Assembly: GCA_031308135.1 (NCBI GenBank)
Contig: JAHLJT010002630.1
Location: forward strand, 101,225,138-101,289,137
Direction: 5' to 3'
DNA length: 64,000 nt
Source: Acheta domesticus
Taxonomy: Eukaryota; Arthropoda; Insecta; Orthoptera; Gryllidae
Position numbers and translations under genes: made by a program. Shown piece by piece: positions 35,217 through 46,475 of this stretch; the stretch's first letter is position 1, and each line of letters opens with the position of its first letter. Below the pieces are notes generated by a model, which worked only from the letters and a program-made list of their open reading frames with translations, had not been told where the DNA came from and searched no databases.

Positions 35217-36800
35217 TTACTTTCCGGTATACGTAGGTGTACACGGAGTGATATACGTAGTATAGAGAAAGCTATGTAATGCTGCGCGAAAAATGGCCAA
35301 TTTTCGGCGGAAAAAAATTAATTGCCGGACCGTGAAAACGAAAAAGTGGATAAAACCAGTTGCTAAATTAAGGGAAAAAAATCCCCTAACACGTGGTGTA
35401 GCCAGAAACCCTGTTTTCTAGGTCCTTGATACCGAAAAACCAATTGAAAGGAAAACGTCCGTCTGTCTGTCCGTCGGTGAACACTGCTAGCGCATAAACC
35501 ATAGCGTACAATTTCTTCCAAAATGGATATTCCCCGGTCGATCTGGTTCTAGTCGAAGCTTTGAGATTTTGAAAAAGATTCTTCACATGTTCGGGGGTAC
35601 TTTATACGAAGCCCCCCGGGGATTTTCACTATTTTCTCAAAAACGGCTCCAAATTTTTTCTTTAAATTTCTTGTATGAATAGAGTAAAATACACTTATTA
35701 ACATGGCATAGGTCCGATTTTCACGAATAACTAATTTTCGAAAATTGTGAAAGTTTGAATTTTTTCGGCGTCTTTCTCCAACTACAAAATTGAAGATAAG
35801 AGACTTTTTTCTTCAAATAAAATTTCTTCTGCATATATAGTTCTTTCATAAAGGTCATGTAAATGTTTTTCAAAATTTTAGTAGTTTTCGTGCAATATTG
35901 CGTGCATTATATGCAATTTTAAAAAATTACAAAAACAAGATTTTCTCAAAAACGGCACCAAATTTTTTCTTTAAACTTTTGGTAAGGATAGTGGTAAATG
36001 TACTCTATCAGATGACATAAAAGCCATATTGCTCTACAGGTTGTTTTTTTCAAAAATTACAAATTGTAAATTTTTTCTACATGTTTTTCACGTCCATAAT
36101 ATTTACTTTAGCGGCGATTTCTTCACGTTATTATATTTACGGGTACATGTGCTTTAAATAATGTCCAGTAAAGTTTCTCGAAAACACAATCGTTTTCTGT
36201 GAAAAGTAGCTCAAAATTTCGCATTTTCAGAAACGCTCAAACGCCATTTTCTCATATATGGCTGCACATTTTTTCTTCAAACTTTTGTAACGGATAGTGC
36301 TAATTACACTCTTTAGTGTAGCGTAAAGTTTATTTTGAGGGTTTTTCTTTCAAAAATCCACTTAATTGTAATTTTTTTGAAAGATCTCTCACATCTTTAA
36401 TATGCACATTACCAGAAATTTGTAAACATTATTATATTTATGAGTGTAAGTGCTTCAAATAACTTTAAATTAAAGTCAAATTCTGTGAAATGAGCTTCAA
36501 ATTTCGCATTTTTAGTAGCGCTAAAACGCCATTTTCTCTTAAACGGCACATAATTTTTAAAAGAAAATTGCCATTTAGAGCTAGGTTTTTATGTTCTTTA
36601 ATATTCTAAAATTAATGCTTCCGTTCTACCAATAGGAAACCTTACCAAAATTAAGAAAATTACAAAAAAATGTACTTTTGGCGGTGATAGATGACAGCTG
36701 GCAAGAAAGAGTTTGTTGCCATTCCGAATAGCTAGCGAAGACCCAAGGAAATAGAAAACTAATACGGGAAAGTCTGTGCCATTCTGTAGCACCACTAGTT
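35217..36800 (+). repeat. Element 'X', 1.6-kb copy
   Basis: It starts at CACGGAGTGATATACGTAG and ends at GTGCCATTCTGTAGCACCAC like the copy at 21950-24345, but has fewer internal subunits. Confidence 0.8.
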
Positions 36801-37615
36801 TTGTAAATAAAACATAACACTTCGCAAAATCTTAAAACGTTGTTTTATTCAATAATCAACTTAAATAATACCAACTGAGAATTATTAACTGATCATGTGA
36901 GAATCATATAACAGTAGACAACACGATAGTGATATTCATTTTTATAGCACTTATGTGCCTAAGTAAAAAACTTGTCATAAGAATTACTATATTTTCATTT
37001 GATAATCATATAATACAAAGGATTCCTAATAATTTCAGTTTTTATCACTATCAAATGTGTGGGAGAACTAGCCCAATTGATGAAGTCGTAGGCTTCCGCG
37101 GCCGGAGTCATGTGGATGATCTTGGCTGTCCGAGTAACGCCGCGTCGAAGGCTGTGTTGCCGACGTTTCGACCATCTTATCGTGGTCTTCCTCGGGGCTG
37201 GAATCATTCCAGCCCTTGCCTACTTGTCCAATCGGCTGGTACTGAAATACAAGGTTACCTGGAAATAGGTCATACAAACTTTTTCTTTTGGTATGTAGTA
37301 TGTATCCAGGCATTCGTTTAAACCCCATGTTTTCGACATACCAGGTTTTGAGCTATCTCTAGGAGACCCGAATAACCGGTATTTTTCTGACTTTTCTTTT
37401 TTATCTATAGCTCTTTAACCTTAAGTCCTGTAGCAAAATGATTGAAATAAAAATCAAAAAGGATAAAATTCCGTACAAAGAGAATAAAATTTCTTTGGTA
37501 AGCAAGCAACTGTTCAAAAAAAACAATTTTTTCTCATTTCTCCAAAATGTATAAAAAATGCATGTCTATGATATTATAAACAACTTACAATAAATATAAT
37601 AATTATTACATGTAT
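36801..37615. other. Non-coding, with a retroelement-like 3' motif
   Basis: 37050-37330 is a GC-richer repeat-like block. On the minus strand it carries GAGGAAGACCACGATAAGA followed by TGGTCGAAACGTC, similar in layout to 61369-61398. See findings. Confidence 0.4.
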
Positions 37616-37850
37616 GGTGCCTTTTTGTAACTTAGTCCCCCAAGGCCCGTCTTCATGACGGAATATGTCACGGTATTTCGCGTCTTTCTCAGTCGTGCTG
37701 CTAGATATCGCATGATCTCGACCGAATCAAGCTGTGTTTGCGGTCACGCGACTTCTAGCGGCACGAGCGAGAAAGACACGAAATGCCGTGTGATATTCCA
37801 TTTTGGCCATAGGGGCTTGGGTGGCAGAGTCATAAAAATCGCACTGTAAT
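37616..37850. mobile_element. Long-hairpin MITE H5 (left end damaged)
   Basis: The left end lacks the first bases (GCCTTTTTGTAACTTAGTCC), while the right end retains AAAAATCGCACTGTA. The core GGAATATGTCACGGTATTTC is shared. Confidence 0.8.
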
Positions 37851-37888
37851 GCTATTATTTATCGCATCATACGCGTCAACATCCGAAG

Positions 37889-38328
37889 CAGAGGCGTATG
37901 TGTGGTATGGAAGACATGGCACGTGCCATGGGCGCCACTCACAAGGGGCGCTATTTAGAGTATACCCGCTAAAACAAATCTGTGGTCAAGGGGGAAAAAG
38001 TTCAAATCTGTGGTCACGGGGTCAAGTTTTGGAGAGATTGGGTTAAGTACTGAAACTGCAAGTTAAGTATCTATATTTTATTTTAGTAAAACGACGGAAT
38101 TCAAATGTTGCCTCCTAAACGAGAAAAAAGCTTTGGGAAATAACGTTGAGCGTAAGAAAATGCGTTGGCTCAATAATCTAACCCTTGTTTTCTCCAAACT
38201 AAGATTTTTGACTTAAGAACGTTTACCCCGAGACCACGGAAATAACAACAACCCTAATTTGAAGTAACCCGACAGGGGCGCAAATTCTATGCTTGCCATG
38301 GGCGCCTGAATGCCTAGATACGCCTCTG
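37889..38328. mobile_element. Small hAT-type element
   Basis: Termini CAGAGGCGTA and TACGCCTCTG; flanks ATCCGAAG and CTCCGAAG (7 of 8 identical). Sub-terminal GCCATGGGCGCC occurs near both ends. It is 440 bp and non-coding. Confidence 0.75.
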
Positions 38329-38500
38329 CTCCGAAGTGTACCCATTTCTGTAAATATTGCCTTTTTCACTGAGATGCACTTCCCGACTGGACTCTAAATA
38401 TTCATTCGTTCCAGAGCCAACTGCGAAAACGACAACAAGCTGGCACATTTCCTAAATTGACCTTTATTACGTGGCCAAATCTTGCGATTTTGAATTCTAT

Positions 38501-38757
38501 TATACTGCGATTTTTCTAGGAAGGACTCTCAAAATAACTCAAATCCCATCTTCGCGATGGAATATGTCACGGCATTTCGCGTCTTTTCTCGGTCTTGCCG
38601 GTAGAAGTCGCATGATCGCAAGCACTGCTTCATACGGTCGCGATCGTGCGAAATCTAGCGGAACGACTGAGAAAGATGCGAAATGCCGCGACATATTCCA
38701 TCGCGAATATAGGATTTGAGTTATCTTGAGAGTCCTTCCTAGAAAAATCGCAGTATA
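38501..38757. mobile_element. Long-hairpin MITE H6, best-preserved copy
   Basis: Ends TATACTGCGATTTTTCTAGG and complement. The arms match over about 120 bp each with few mismatches. Transcription would yield a long double-stranded stem. Confidence 0.9.
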
Positions 38758-38767
38758 CAAGGAGGGA

Positions 38768-39110
38768 AAATCCGATCCGGTGACCGAGATCGCTAACTTA
38801 GTAGTGCAGTAGCGATCACGGACCAAAGCAGGTTCGAGTCCCGCCTCAGGCATAGTTGTGTTGTGTGTGTCTCTGTATGTTTGTGTATGTCTATTTCATA
38901 ATCCAGCATCATCACAATTTCACCCCATCCTCCAGGGCTGACACCCTAGGGTACAAAAATGGAATCAGCATTGAATTGCTGATTCCCCCATATAGAAAAG
39001 TAACGAGCACCTACGCCAATAGTCATGTCTGAGCCCCAGTGGGATGCACGTATGGCGTGGCCCCAAGATGGCCCAGTCGCAAAACAAAACAAAAAAACAG
39101 AGGGAAAAGT
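38768..39110 (+). mobile_element. tRNA-derived SINE
   Basis: The B box GGTTCGAGTCCC (38831-38842) is preceded by an A-box-like region. The 3' end is an A-rich (CAAAA)n-like tail near 39080-39100. Confidence 0.75.
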
Positions 39111-40123
39111 GGTAAATATTACTTTTCATTTAATATCTTCCTGCGACGGGTCACCTTGTCAGATTATTTTGAACAGAGACATCCGCAAGAACTTATTTCA
39201 TAGGGGGATTGATATTGGTTTTAGGTAACATAATATTATTTTAATAAAAGATTCGTTAAGAATGTAAAGTTAGTTTCAGTGGCGGATTTAAGCGTGTGTT
39301 TTGGCAGGGAGCCCGGGGACCACTCCCCCAAAAACGATTTTTTTTCTTTTTTCGCATCTTAGGAATATACATTTTTTAATTCAAGCTAATAATTAAAAAT
39401 GTATTATTTCAAAAATATTTACGGCCAATCCGAACTGAAAGTGTCTAACCGTATTCTACTACCCGTATCCATCCATGATTTTGTCGAATAATGGAATGAG
39501 TGACCATCGTCGAATTGATACTACCAAAGGGGGACAAATTATAACTTTAATTATCCTAAGTATTTTATTTCAATAGTAAATGACAAAATCAATATCTTTG
39601 TCGTTTACGTAATTAAAATTTTGAGGGCAACACTTCATTTCACAGAAATTAGTACAATTAGATGACATTTACGTTTCCTGTAAACCAATATTTTGTTAAA
39701 TAGTCATTTATTACCAGAACGATTGGCGGCCATTTCAGTTTTCACTGTATTTTCATTCACAACAGAACAATGTATATAAACAGTTCATACACCGCATTTT
39801 GTCACGTGGTTGCCTTATAAATTTTTAAAAATACGCTACACTACCCAGAATATCGGTAATTCATTGAAAGTCTCTTCTCAATAGCACTTCTCTAGTGAGG
39901 GTGCTAGCAAATGAAATGAAATTGGTAACAGGATTCCCAGCTTATAATAAAAGAAAACATAAATTCAATACACACCACACTCAACAGATACTGGAAGTAT
40001 TGTCGCCTTTAGTGCTTTTCCTAGAAATCTTGATGCAACCAACATAAATGTAAGTTTAAATAGAAGACTCACAGTTGGCACAGAGCGGGGCGCCGTACTT
40101 GACGCACTTTGAAGAGGAGAAGT
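39111..40123. other. Downstream flank of the ankyrin gene
   Basis: No gene. CAGTGGCGGATTTAAG at about 39279 resembles a hAT terminus, but no partner end was found. The rest is AT-rich. Confidence 0.5.
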
Positions 40124-40548
40124 TTAGGCAGCATTCTCTTTCGTTGGGGAATGAAGAGAAGAGACAGGTACATCGGGAGTCGGGGACGAAGCGGGCTGTT
40201 TGGCGGTGGCGGCCTCCTCGTACACCTTCAGAAGATCGGTGACAGCGCGGCTCATCGCCAAGTCCACGGGCGTCTTGCCACGCTCGTCCGTGCAGCTAGT
40301 ACGCGCGCCGGCCGCCAGGAGCGTTCGCGCAGCAGCCATGCGCCCCCAGCGCGCCGCCCCGTGCAGCGGCGTGCGGCCGAACATGTCCTCCGCGCCCACG
40401 TCCGCCCCGCGGCTCAGCAGCTGTGCCACGCAGCGCGCGCACCCACGCGCAGCCGCCAGGTGCAGAGCGGTCTGGCCAACCGCGTTCCTCGCGCCGGCCG
40501 ACGCGCCCACGCGCCGCCCCAGCAGCAACGTCACCATGTCGCTCCTCC
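40124..40548 (-). CDS. Ankyrin-repeat gene, last coding exon (copy 1)
   Basis: It begins after TGCGCAG (acceptor AG at 40549-40550) in phase 1 and ends at TAA 40124-40126, giving 2 nt + 141 codons. It encodes the rest of one ankyrin repeat and about two and a half more. Visible cores are AVGQTALHLAAARG, MFGRTPLHGAARWG and RGKTPVDLAMS, each the x-G-x-T-[AP]-L-H-x-A-A consensus. A short Ser/Pro tail ends in PTKENAA. The phase fits the donor at 42991: G + GG makes Gly and restores a continuous repeat (ALHAAARAG + RSDMVTLLL). Upstream the acceptor and the first 76 nt of this exon are tandemly repeated about 14 more times. Confidence 0.85.
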
Positions 40549-41935
40549 CTGCGCACACCACATGAACAGATGCAGAGCGGTCTGGCCAACCGCACTCCTC
40601 GCGCCGGCCCACGCGCCCACGCGCCGCCCCAGCAGCAACGTCACCATGTCGCTCCTCCCTACGCACACCACATGAACAGATGCAGAGCAGTCTGGCCAAC
40701 CGCGTTCCTCGCGCCGGCCGACGCGCCCACGCGCCGCCCCAGCAGCAAGGTCACCATGCCGCTCCTCCCTGCGAACACCACATGAACAGATGCAGAGCAG
40801 TCTGGCCAACCGCGTTCCTCGCGCCGGCCGACGCGCCCACGCGCCGCCCCAGCAGCAAGGTCACCATGTCGCTCCTCCCTGCGCACACCACATGAACAGA
40901 TGCAGAGCGGTCTGGCCAACCGCGTTCCTCGCGCCGGCCGACGCGCCCACGCGCCGCCCCAGCAGCAACGTCACCATGTCGCTCCTCCCTACGCACACCA
41001 CATGAACAGATGCAGAGCAGTCTGGCCAACCGCGTTCCTCGCGCCGGCCGACGCGCCCACGCGCCGCCCCAGCAGCAAGGTCACCATGTCGCTCCTCCCT
41101 ACGCACACCACATGAACAGATGCAGAGCAGTCTGGCCAACCGCGTTCCTCGCGCCGGCCGACGCGCCCACGCGCCGCCCCAGCAGCAAGGTCACCATGTC
41201 GCTCCTCCCTGCGCACACCACATGAACAGATGCAGAGCAGTCTGGCCAACCGCGTTCCTCGCGCCGGCCGACGCGCCCACGCGCCGCCCCAGCAGCAAGG
41301 TCACCATGTCGCTCCTCCCTACGCACACCACATGAACAGATGCAGAGCAGTCTGGCCAACCGCGTTCCTCGCGCCGGCCGACGCGCCCACGCGCCGCCCC
41401 AGCAGCAAGGTCACCATGTCGCTCCTCCCTACGCACACCACATGAACAGATGCAGAGCAGTCTGGCCAACCGCACTCCTCGCGCCGCCCCAGCAGCAACG
41501 TCACCATGTCGCTCCTCCCTACGCACACCACATGAACAGATTCAGGGCAGTCTGGCCAACTGTGTTCCTCGCGGCCGCCCCAGCAGCAAGGCCACCATGT
41601 CGCTCCTCCCTACGCACACCAAATAAACAGATGATGAGCAGTCTGGCCAACCACGTTCCTCGTCGCTGCTCCCTAAGCACACCACATGAACAGGTGCAGA
41701 GCAGCCTGGCCAACCACGTTCCTCGCGCCGGCTGACGCGCCCACGCGCCGCCCCAGCAGCAACGTCACCATGTTGCTCCTCTCTACGCAAACCACATGAA
41801 CAGATGCAGAGCAGTCTGGCCAACCGCGTTCCTCGTCGCTCCTCCCTACGCACACCACATGAACAGATGCAGAGCAACCTAGCCAACAGCGTTCCTTGTC
41901 GCTCCTTTCTACGCACACCACATGAACAGATGCAG
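40541..41935 (-). repeat. Tandem array of a 3' splice junction (about 15 copies)
   Basis: Copies of GTGTGCG[C/T]AG plus the following exon start occur at about 40541, 40651, 40761, 40871, 40981, 41091, 41201, 41311 and 41421 (exact 110-bp period). They continue at 41511, 41602, 41667, 41773, 41838 and 41903, mostly with 65- or 90-bp spacing caused by internal deletions. Each 110-bp unit is about 34 nt of intron plus about 76 nt of exon. Units near the real exon are nearly identical; distal ones are degenerate. The many open frames on both strands here are repeat artefacts. Confidence 0.95.
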
Positions 41936-42235
41936 AGCAGCTATGTCAACGTGCGTGACGGCGCGAGAGGTGGGTTCGCAGGGTGATGAATCGGGGCGAG
42001 TGATCGAATGTGGTTTGGGAGACATTGAGGTGAAGGGCCCGAAGACGATTGAGGTAAGGGGGATTGGTGGCGAAAGGGGGATTGGTGGGTGGTGCTGTAA
42101 AGAGGCCGCAGGGCAGACTGTTAGTTCGGGAGAGTTGGGGGCCTACAAAATGTTAGGAGACTATCGGATGAGAGCGCGTGGAGGGGGAAATGCAGTGTGG
42201 ATGAAACGGGTGTGTGGCTGGAAGTACGTGGAGTG

Positions 42236-42990
42236 TTACGAGCGAAGTGTACCTGCGCCTGCGGGGTCTTGCAGCGCCGTCTCCCCCCGGGCGTCGGGGG
42301 CGAGTGGGGTGAAGGGACGGAGGGTTGAGGGACGTGAAGTGGGCGTGGTGTGTGGGGGTGTACCTGCGCGTGCGGCCGCGTGCAGCGCCGTCTCCCCTCG
42401 GGCGTCGGGGGCGAGTGGGGTGAAGGGATGGAGGGGTGAGGGACGTGGAGGGGGAGTGGTGTGTGGGGGTGAGGGGGCGGAGGGGTGAGGGACGTGAAGG
42501 GGGAGTGGTGTGTGGGGTGTGTACCTGCGCGTGAGGCCGCGTGCAGCGCCGTCTCCCCTCGTGCGTCGGGGGCGAGTGGGGTGAAGGGACGGAGGGTTGA
42601 GGGACGTGAAGTGGGCGTGGTGTGTGGGGGTGTACCTGCGCGTGCGGCCGCGTGCAGCGCCGTCTCCCCTCGGGCGTCGGGGGCGAGTGGGGTGAAGGGA
42701 TGGAGGGGTGAGGGACGTGGAGGGGGAGTGGTGTGTGGGGGTGAGGGGACGGAGGGGTGAGGGACGTGATGGGGCAGTGGTGTGTGGGGGTGAGGGGACG
42801 GAGGGGTGAGGGACTTGAAGGGGGAGTGGTGACTGGGGGTGAGGGGCGGAGGGGTGAGGGACGTGAAGGGGGAGTGGTGTGTGGGGGTGAAGGGACGGCG
42901 GGGTGAGGAACGTGAAGGGGGAGTGGTGTGTGGGGGTGAGGGGACGGAGGGTGAGGGACGTGAAGTGGGCGTGGTGTGTGGGGGGTGTAC
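42236..42990 (-). repeat. Array of a 5' splice junction and G-rich intron minisatellite
   Basis: The block ACGCCCGAGGGGAGACGG...GCAG|GTAC (minus strand), i.e. the end of the ankyrin exon with its donor, recurs at about 42250, 42357, 42523 and 42632 in addition to the real boundary at 42991. Between them lies a C-rich (minus strand) intron unit of about 50 bp containing CCCCCTTCACGTCCCTCACC. Plus-strand frames here are artefacts. Confidence 0.9.
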
Positions 42991-45606
42991 CTGCGCGTGC
43001 GGCCGCGTGCAGCGCCGTCTCCCCTCGGGCGTCGGGGGCGTCTGGGTCGGCGCCCGCCGCCCGCAGCGACAGCACCGTCGTCGCGTCGCGACGCCGCGAC
43101 GCCGCCCGCAGCTGCTCGCCCTGGGCGCGGGCGGCGGCGGGGGCGGCGGCGTGGGCGGACGCGGCCTCTGCTATCTTCCTCCGCGCGCGCCTTTTCCTCG
43201 TTAAAAACGTTTCTCCCAGAAATTCTTCCACCAGCCTTTTTATCTCACCGTCGGAAAGCTCTCTGTCGTCGAATTCCATCTGGTCTATGTCTGACTGGTC
43301 GGAGGTGTTGTCTTTGACTTCGCTTCCTGGAGGCTTCTGGACTTCTTTTTTCTGCAGCTGTTCCAAGAGCTTGCCGAGGGCTCGGGCGGCGGCGGGGGAA
43401 GCGGCAAACAGTTTTGAAGTTCTTTCTCGTTCTGTGCGTTCACGTTCTTCAGGCGTATCAAACCAACGATCCATAAGATTATATCTATTCCTTTCTTGCA
43501 AACTCCACATTTCCCTAGCATCTTTAGCACTTTGCACTACAAACGGTTCTTCCTGGTGCGCGGTTTTGTTTGCGATTTCACTGCCTGCGGTCGATGTTCC
43601 GATGTCTTCCACCCTCCTCTGCCTCGGATTCTTCGCTTGGGGTTGCATAATCTTCTAGGTTAATCTTCTCCATTTGCTCCAGTAAATCTCGAATCGACGT
43701 GTAGGTAAATTTGAAGTACTTGGGACGTTTAGGCTTTTCTTTTTTCTTCGAATCACTGCATTTATTTGATTCCGTAGAGGAAAGGGATCCCTCAGCAGTT
43801 GCCGGCACAGCATCCAAGGACCCACTTTCATTATTCTCATTACTTGAAGATGATGCTTCCAGATCTTCAGTCATAATTTCCTCCGACTTTGCTTGCGATT
43901 TGTCTGCCTCAATAAACTTCGTCCTCCTTTTCTACGAGATGTTCGTCAGGACTTTCCGCAATGCCCTTTCGCTCTTTTCTTAAGGAAGTTTCCTCCTCCA
44001 TCACTGTATTCTGTATTTTCAGGAAGGTGGATAATACTCAGAAGTTGTTGACTGATCGTCTGAAGAATCGCTCTTACTGTTCTCACTACTTGAAGGCGAT
44101 GACACTAAGTCTTTACTCTCGATCGCATCTGATTCCTCTTGCGAGTTCTCCGCCTCAAAGAACTGCATCCCCTTCTCCTCGAGATCTTTTCGGGACATCT
44201 CAATATGCTTTCCTTGCTTCCTTAAGGAAGCTCTGTTAACCTCCGAACCGTTGATTTTCTTTAAGGTGGAGGATTTTCCAGGAGTTGCTAACTCGGCCTC
44301 CGAAGAGTCGCTCTCACCGCCCTCACTACTTGAAGACGTTGCCACCAAGTCTTTGCTCTTCATCGTCTGTAACTCTTCTTGTGACTTCCCAGCCTCACTG
44401 AACTTCATCATTTTTTTCTTTGGAATGGTCTCCCCGAGTGACTTTAATTGTCTTTCCATGCTTCCCTTTGGAAGATTCCTCCTCCATCTCCGAATCTTTG
44501 ACATTTACGAGGGTGAAAGTTTCACTAGGAGTTGACAACTCGGCCTTCGAAGACTCGTTCTCACTGCTCTCACTACTTGAAGGCAATGCCACGGAGTCTT
44601 TACTCTTCATCACCTCTGACTCCTCTTGCGCCTTTGAAATTTCATTTGTACCTCGGGTTTCCGTCTCCGACTTTGGAGTTTTAACTGAATCGCCTTGATT
44701 ACCTGAGTCGATGAGTATCTGAAACTTCGACTCTTTCAAATCTCCCGTGTCTGAAACATCCAATGAGTTCGCAGTTTTCTCTAGCACAGCGCCTAACGCG
44801 ACGGACCTGTTTTTCTCGAGCGGCAACACCTCCGGGTCGTCATGTGCCTCGTGACGGACGGAAGGCTGTTCTGAGATGTGTTCGTCCCCTTGGAATCTGT
44901 GTGTCTCCTGGGCGAACGACGATTTATAGGCGACTTGTTCAACGGACAGGGCGGCAGCCAGTAGTTTCTTGATATGCTCAATTGCGTTTTCGTCAGGAGG
45001 TGCCTGGAGATCCACGGAAGCCTCCAACATCTGCCTTTCCAGGTCCGATTCCTCCGGGTCGATTTCTCGTTTTCCACCTCCATCTCCCGAGAAGTCGCAA
45101 TACCGTTTAAAAACGGCGTCGATGGCTTTGCTCGCGTCGACGATCTCTCCGTCGAGGACGCGCCTCCACCGCTCTTCCAGCGCCGCCTCGTTGAGCTTCC
45201 ACGTCCGCTCCACGTCCCCCTTCCGCACCTCGAGGACTCCGGCGCAGGCGCCGTCCAGGGCCCGAGCGCAGCGCGCGGAGGCGCTGAGGACGGCGCTGCG
45301 CCAATGGGCGTCCAGCGCGGCTTCGCCCGCCCTCCAGCGCTCCTCCAGCTCCTCCAGCTGCCGCCTCCGGCAGTCCTCCGCGGCGGCGGCCAGCGCCTCC
45401 ATCTTCTCGGTAATCGCCCGCTCGGCGGCACTTGTCAGCTGCTCCTCCACCTCCGCTTCTCTCCTCCTCCATCGCTCCTCTAATTCCGCCTCTTTCCTGC
45501 TCCACCAAGCCTCCCACGTGGTGTCCAGCTTCTGACTCGCTTCTTCCACCTTCCCTCCATCCTTTCTGCCACTTATTCTCTTGTTACCGCGTCTTCGCTT
45601 CCCCAT
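42991..45606 (-). CDS. Coiled-coil/acidic/ankyrin protein, main exon (copy 1)
   Basis: Starts at ATG 45606 (MGKRRRGNKR) just after a possible acceptor (TTTTTCAG at about 45624). It ends at donor GCAG|GTAC, 42991/42990. Order: basic N-terminus; Arg/Glu/Trp-rich coiled coil with recurring ERWRR (about 20-165); acidic Ser/Glu-rich region with four degenerate ~80-residue modules ([IM]xSKDxVxxxSSSE); a Lys-rich KKKEKPKRPKYFKFTYTS; an E/R-rich segment; then the first ankyrin repeat (LRAAGADPDAPDARGETALH). Four single-base indels versus copy 2 (about 43614, 43930, 44036, 44408) break the frame. Without them the exon is 2614 nt = 871 codons + 1, matching copy 2. I do not recognise the protein. Role unknown; ankyrin repeats imply protein binding. 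Confidence 0.75.
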
Positions 45607-45829
45607 ATCGGTGGGTTAAGACCTGAAAAAGAAATTATATTTAGACATACAGAAGATTAGTTAAATATTCAGATCATGGATTTTAATACACTTTTTATCG
45701 ACTTCGTACTTGGCTAGAGAGCCTTTAGCAGTTTTCAAAAGAAATGCTTGGAACAAGAACATTGATGGCCATGCATTACGGATTGTTAATTATGTTAAAT
45801 AATTTCTCAATAAATACTATTATTATTTT

Positions 45830-46475
45830 GCATTCTTATCATTCTCATTAACTTCTTCAGTTGTTCTTCTAATTGCACATTCTCTAAACAGTCCAGAATA
45901 TTCTTTTCCATATTCTAATTTCATCACGTAACTCGTTTATTGTTTGTTTTAAAATCAGTTTGAAGACCATCTTCACAAACTGCGTTTTCATTAACTGACT
46001 CCTCTGGAACACTATCCGTCACATCCATTGTTGCTTCTGATAACAGTACATCCACTGATTTGTGCATATTCCCTGAAACTAGTCAAATGGTTCGACTAGG
46101 ATTAATTTTTTCAAAACCAATAGGCAACTTCTTGGTAGGCACTGCGTCAGGTTTTAAGTTTCGATTTTTTCTGTGGTGTATAATTTAATAATACCTGACG
46201 CAATGGTATTGCAAAGCTATCCTAAGCAATGTGGATAGAACAAATGCGCGCTGAAAATAATTACAATTAACGTCACTATAATGAAATAATTTACAGAAAC
46301 AAAAGACACCTTAATTAGTTAATACCGTTCATGCCTTGATCTTATCCTTTCTTCTACAAACATTTATCCACGCTTCACATAAATTGGCATCTTTCGGGAA
46401 AGAAAAATACTTAATGTCTGTTCCCTTCGTTTTCTTGTTCCAGTTTTTGCAACCAAAAATAGGGCACGACGGCAT
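45830..46475 (-). pseudogene. THAP-domain gene, copy 1 (broken as assembled)
   Basis: Exon 1 (46326-46475) reads MPSCPIFGCKNWNKKTKGTD, then FSFPKD and EAWINVCRRKD. This is the start of a THAP C2CH zinc finger (C-x4-C, F-P, W). A 75-nt intron follows (GTATTA...TTTTCAG). Exon 2, from 46250, supplies RICSIH (C-x2-H) and KPDAVPT, the AVPT box that closes THAP domains. After it comes an acidic stretch (SVPEESVNENAVCEDGL) and a Leu-rich coiled coil. Defects: a one-base deletion before the donor, an in-frame TAG after the C-x2-H, an extra A before KPDAVPT and a TGA after NPSRTI. THAP proteins bind DNA and many come from P-element-like transposases. Confidence 0.75.

Noticed and set aside
39279..39300. 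hAT terminus CAGTGGCGGATTTAAG
   Set aside because: No matching inverted end or 8-bp duplication was found nearby. Not called as an element.
40109..41735. Many plus- and minus-strand ORFs of 60-190 codons
   Set aside because: All are frames through the 110-bp splice-site array. Only the minus-strand frame of 40124-40548 is a supported exon.
41922..43204. Plus-strand Gly/Val-rich and minus-strand Pro/His-rich ORFs
   Set aside because: They arise from the G-rich intron minisatellite. The 470-codon minus-strand frame is genuine only above 42991.
44250..45535. Plus-strand ORFs opposite the ankyrin gene
   Set aside because: Ser/Leu-rich antisense shadows of the Glu/Ser-rich minus-strand frame, mirrored in copy 2.
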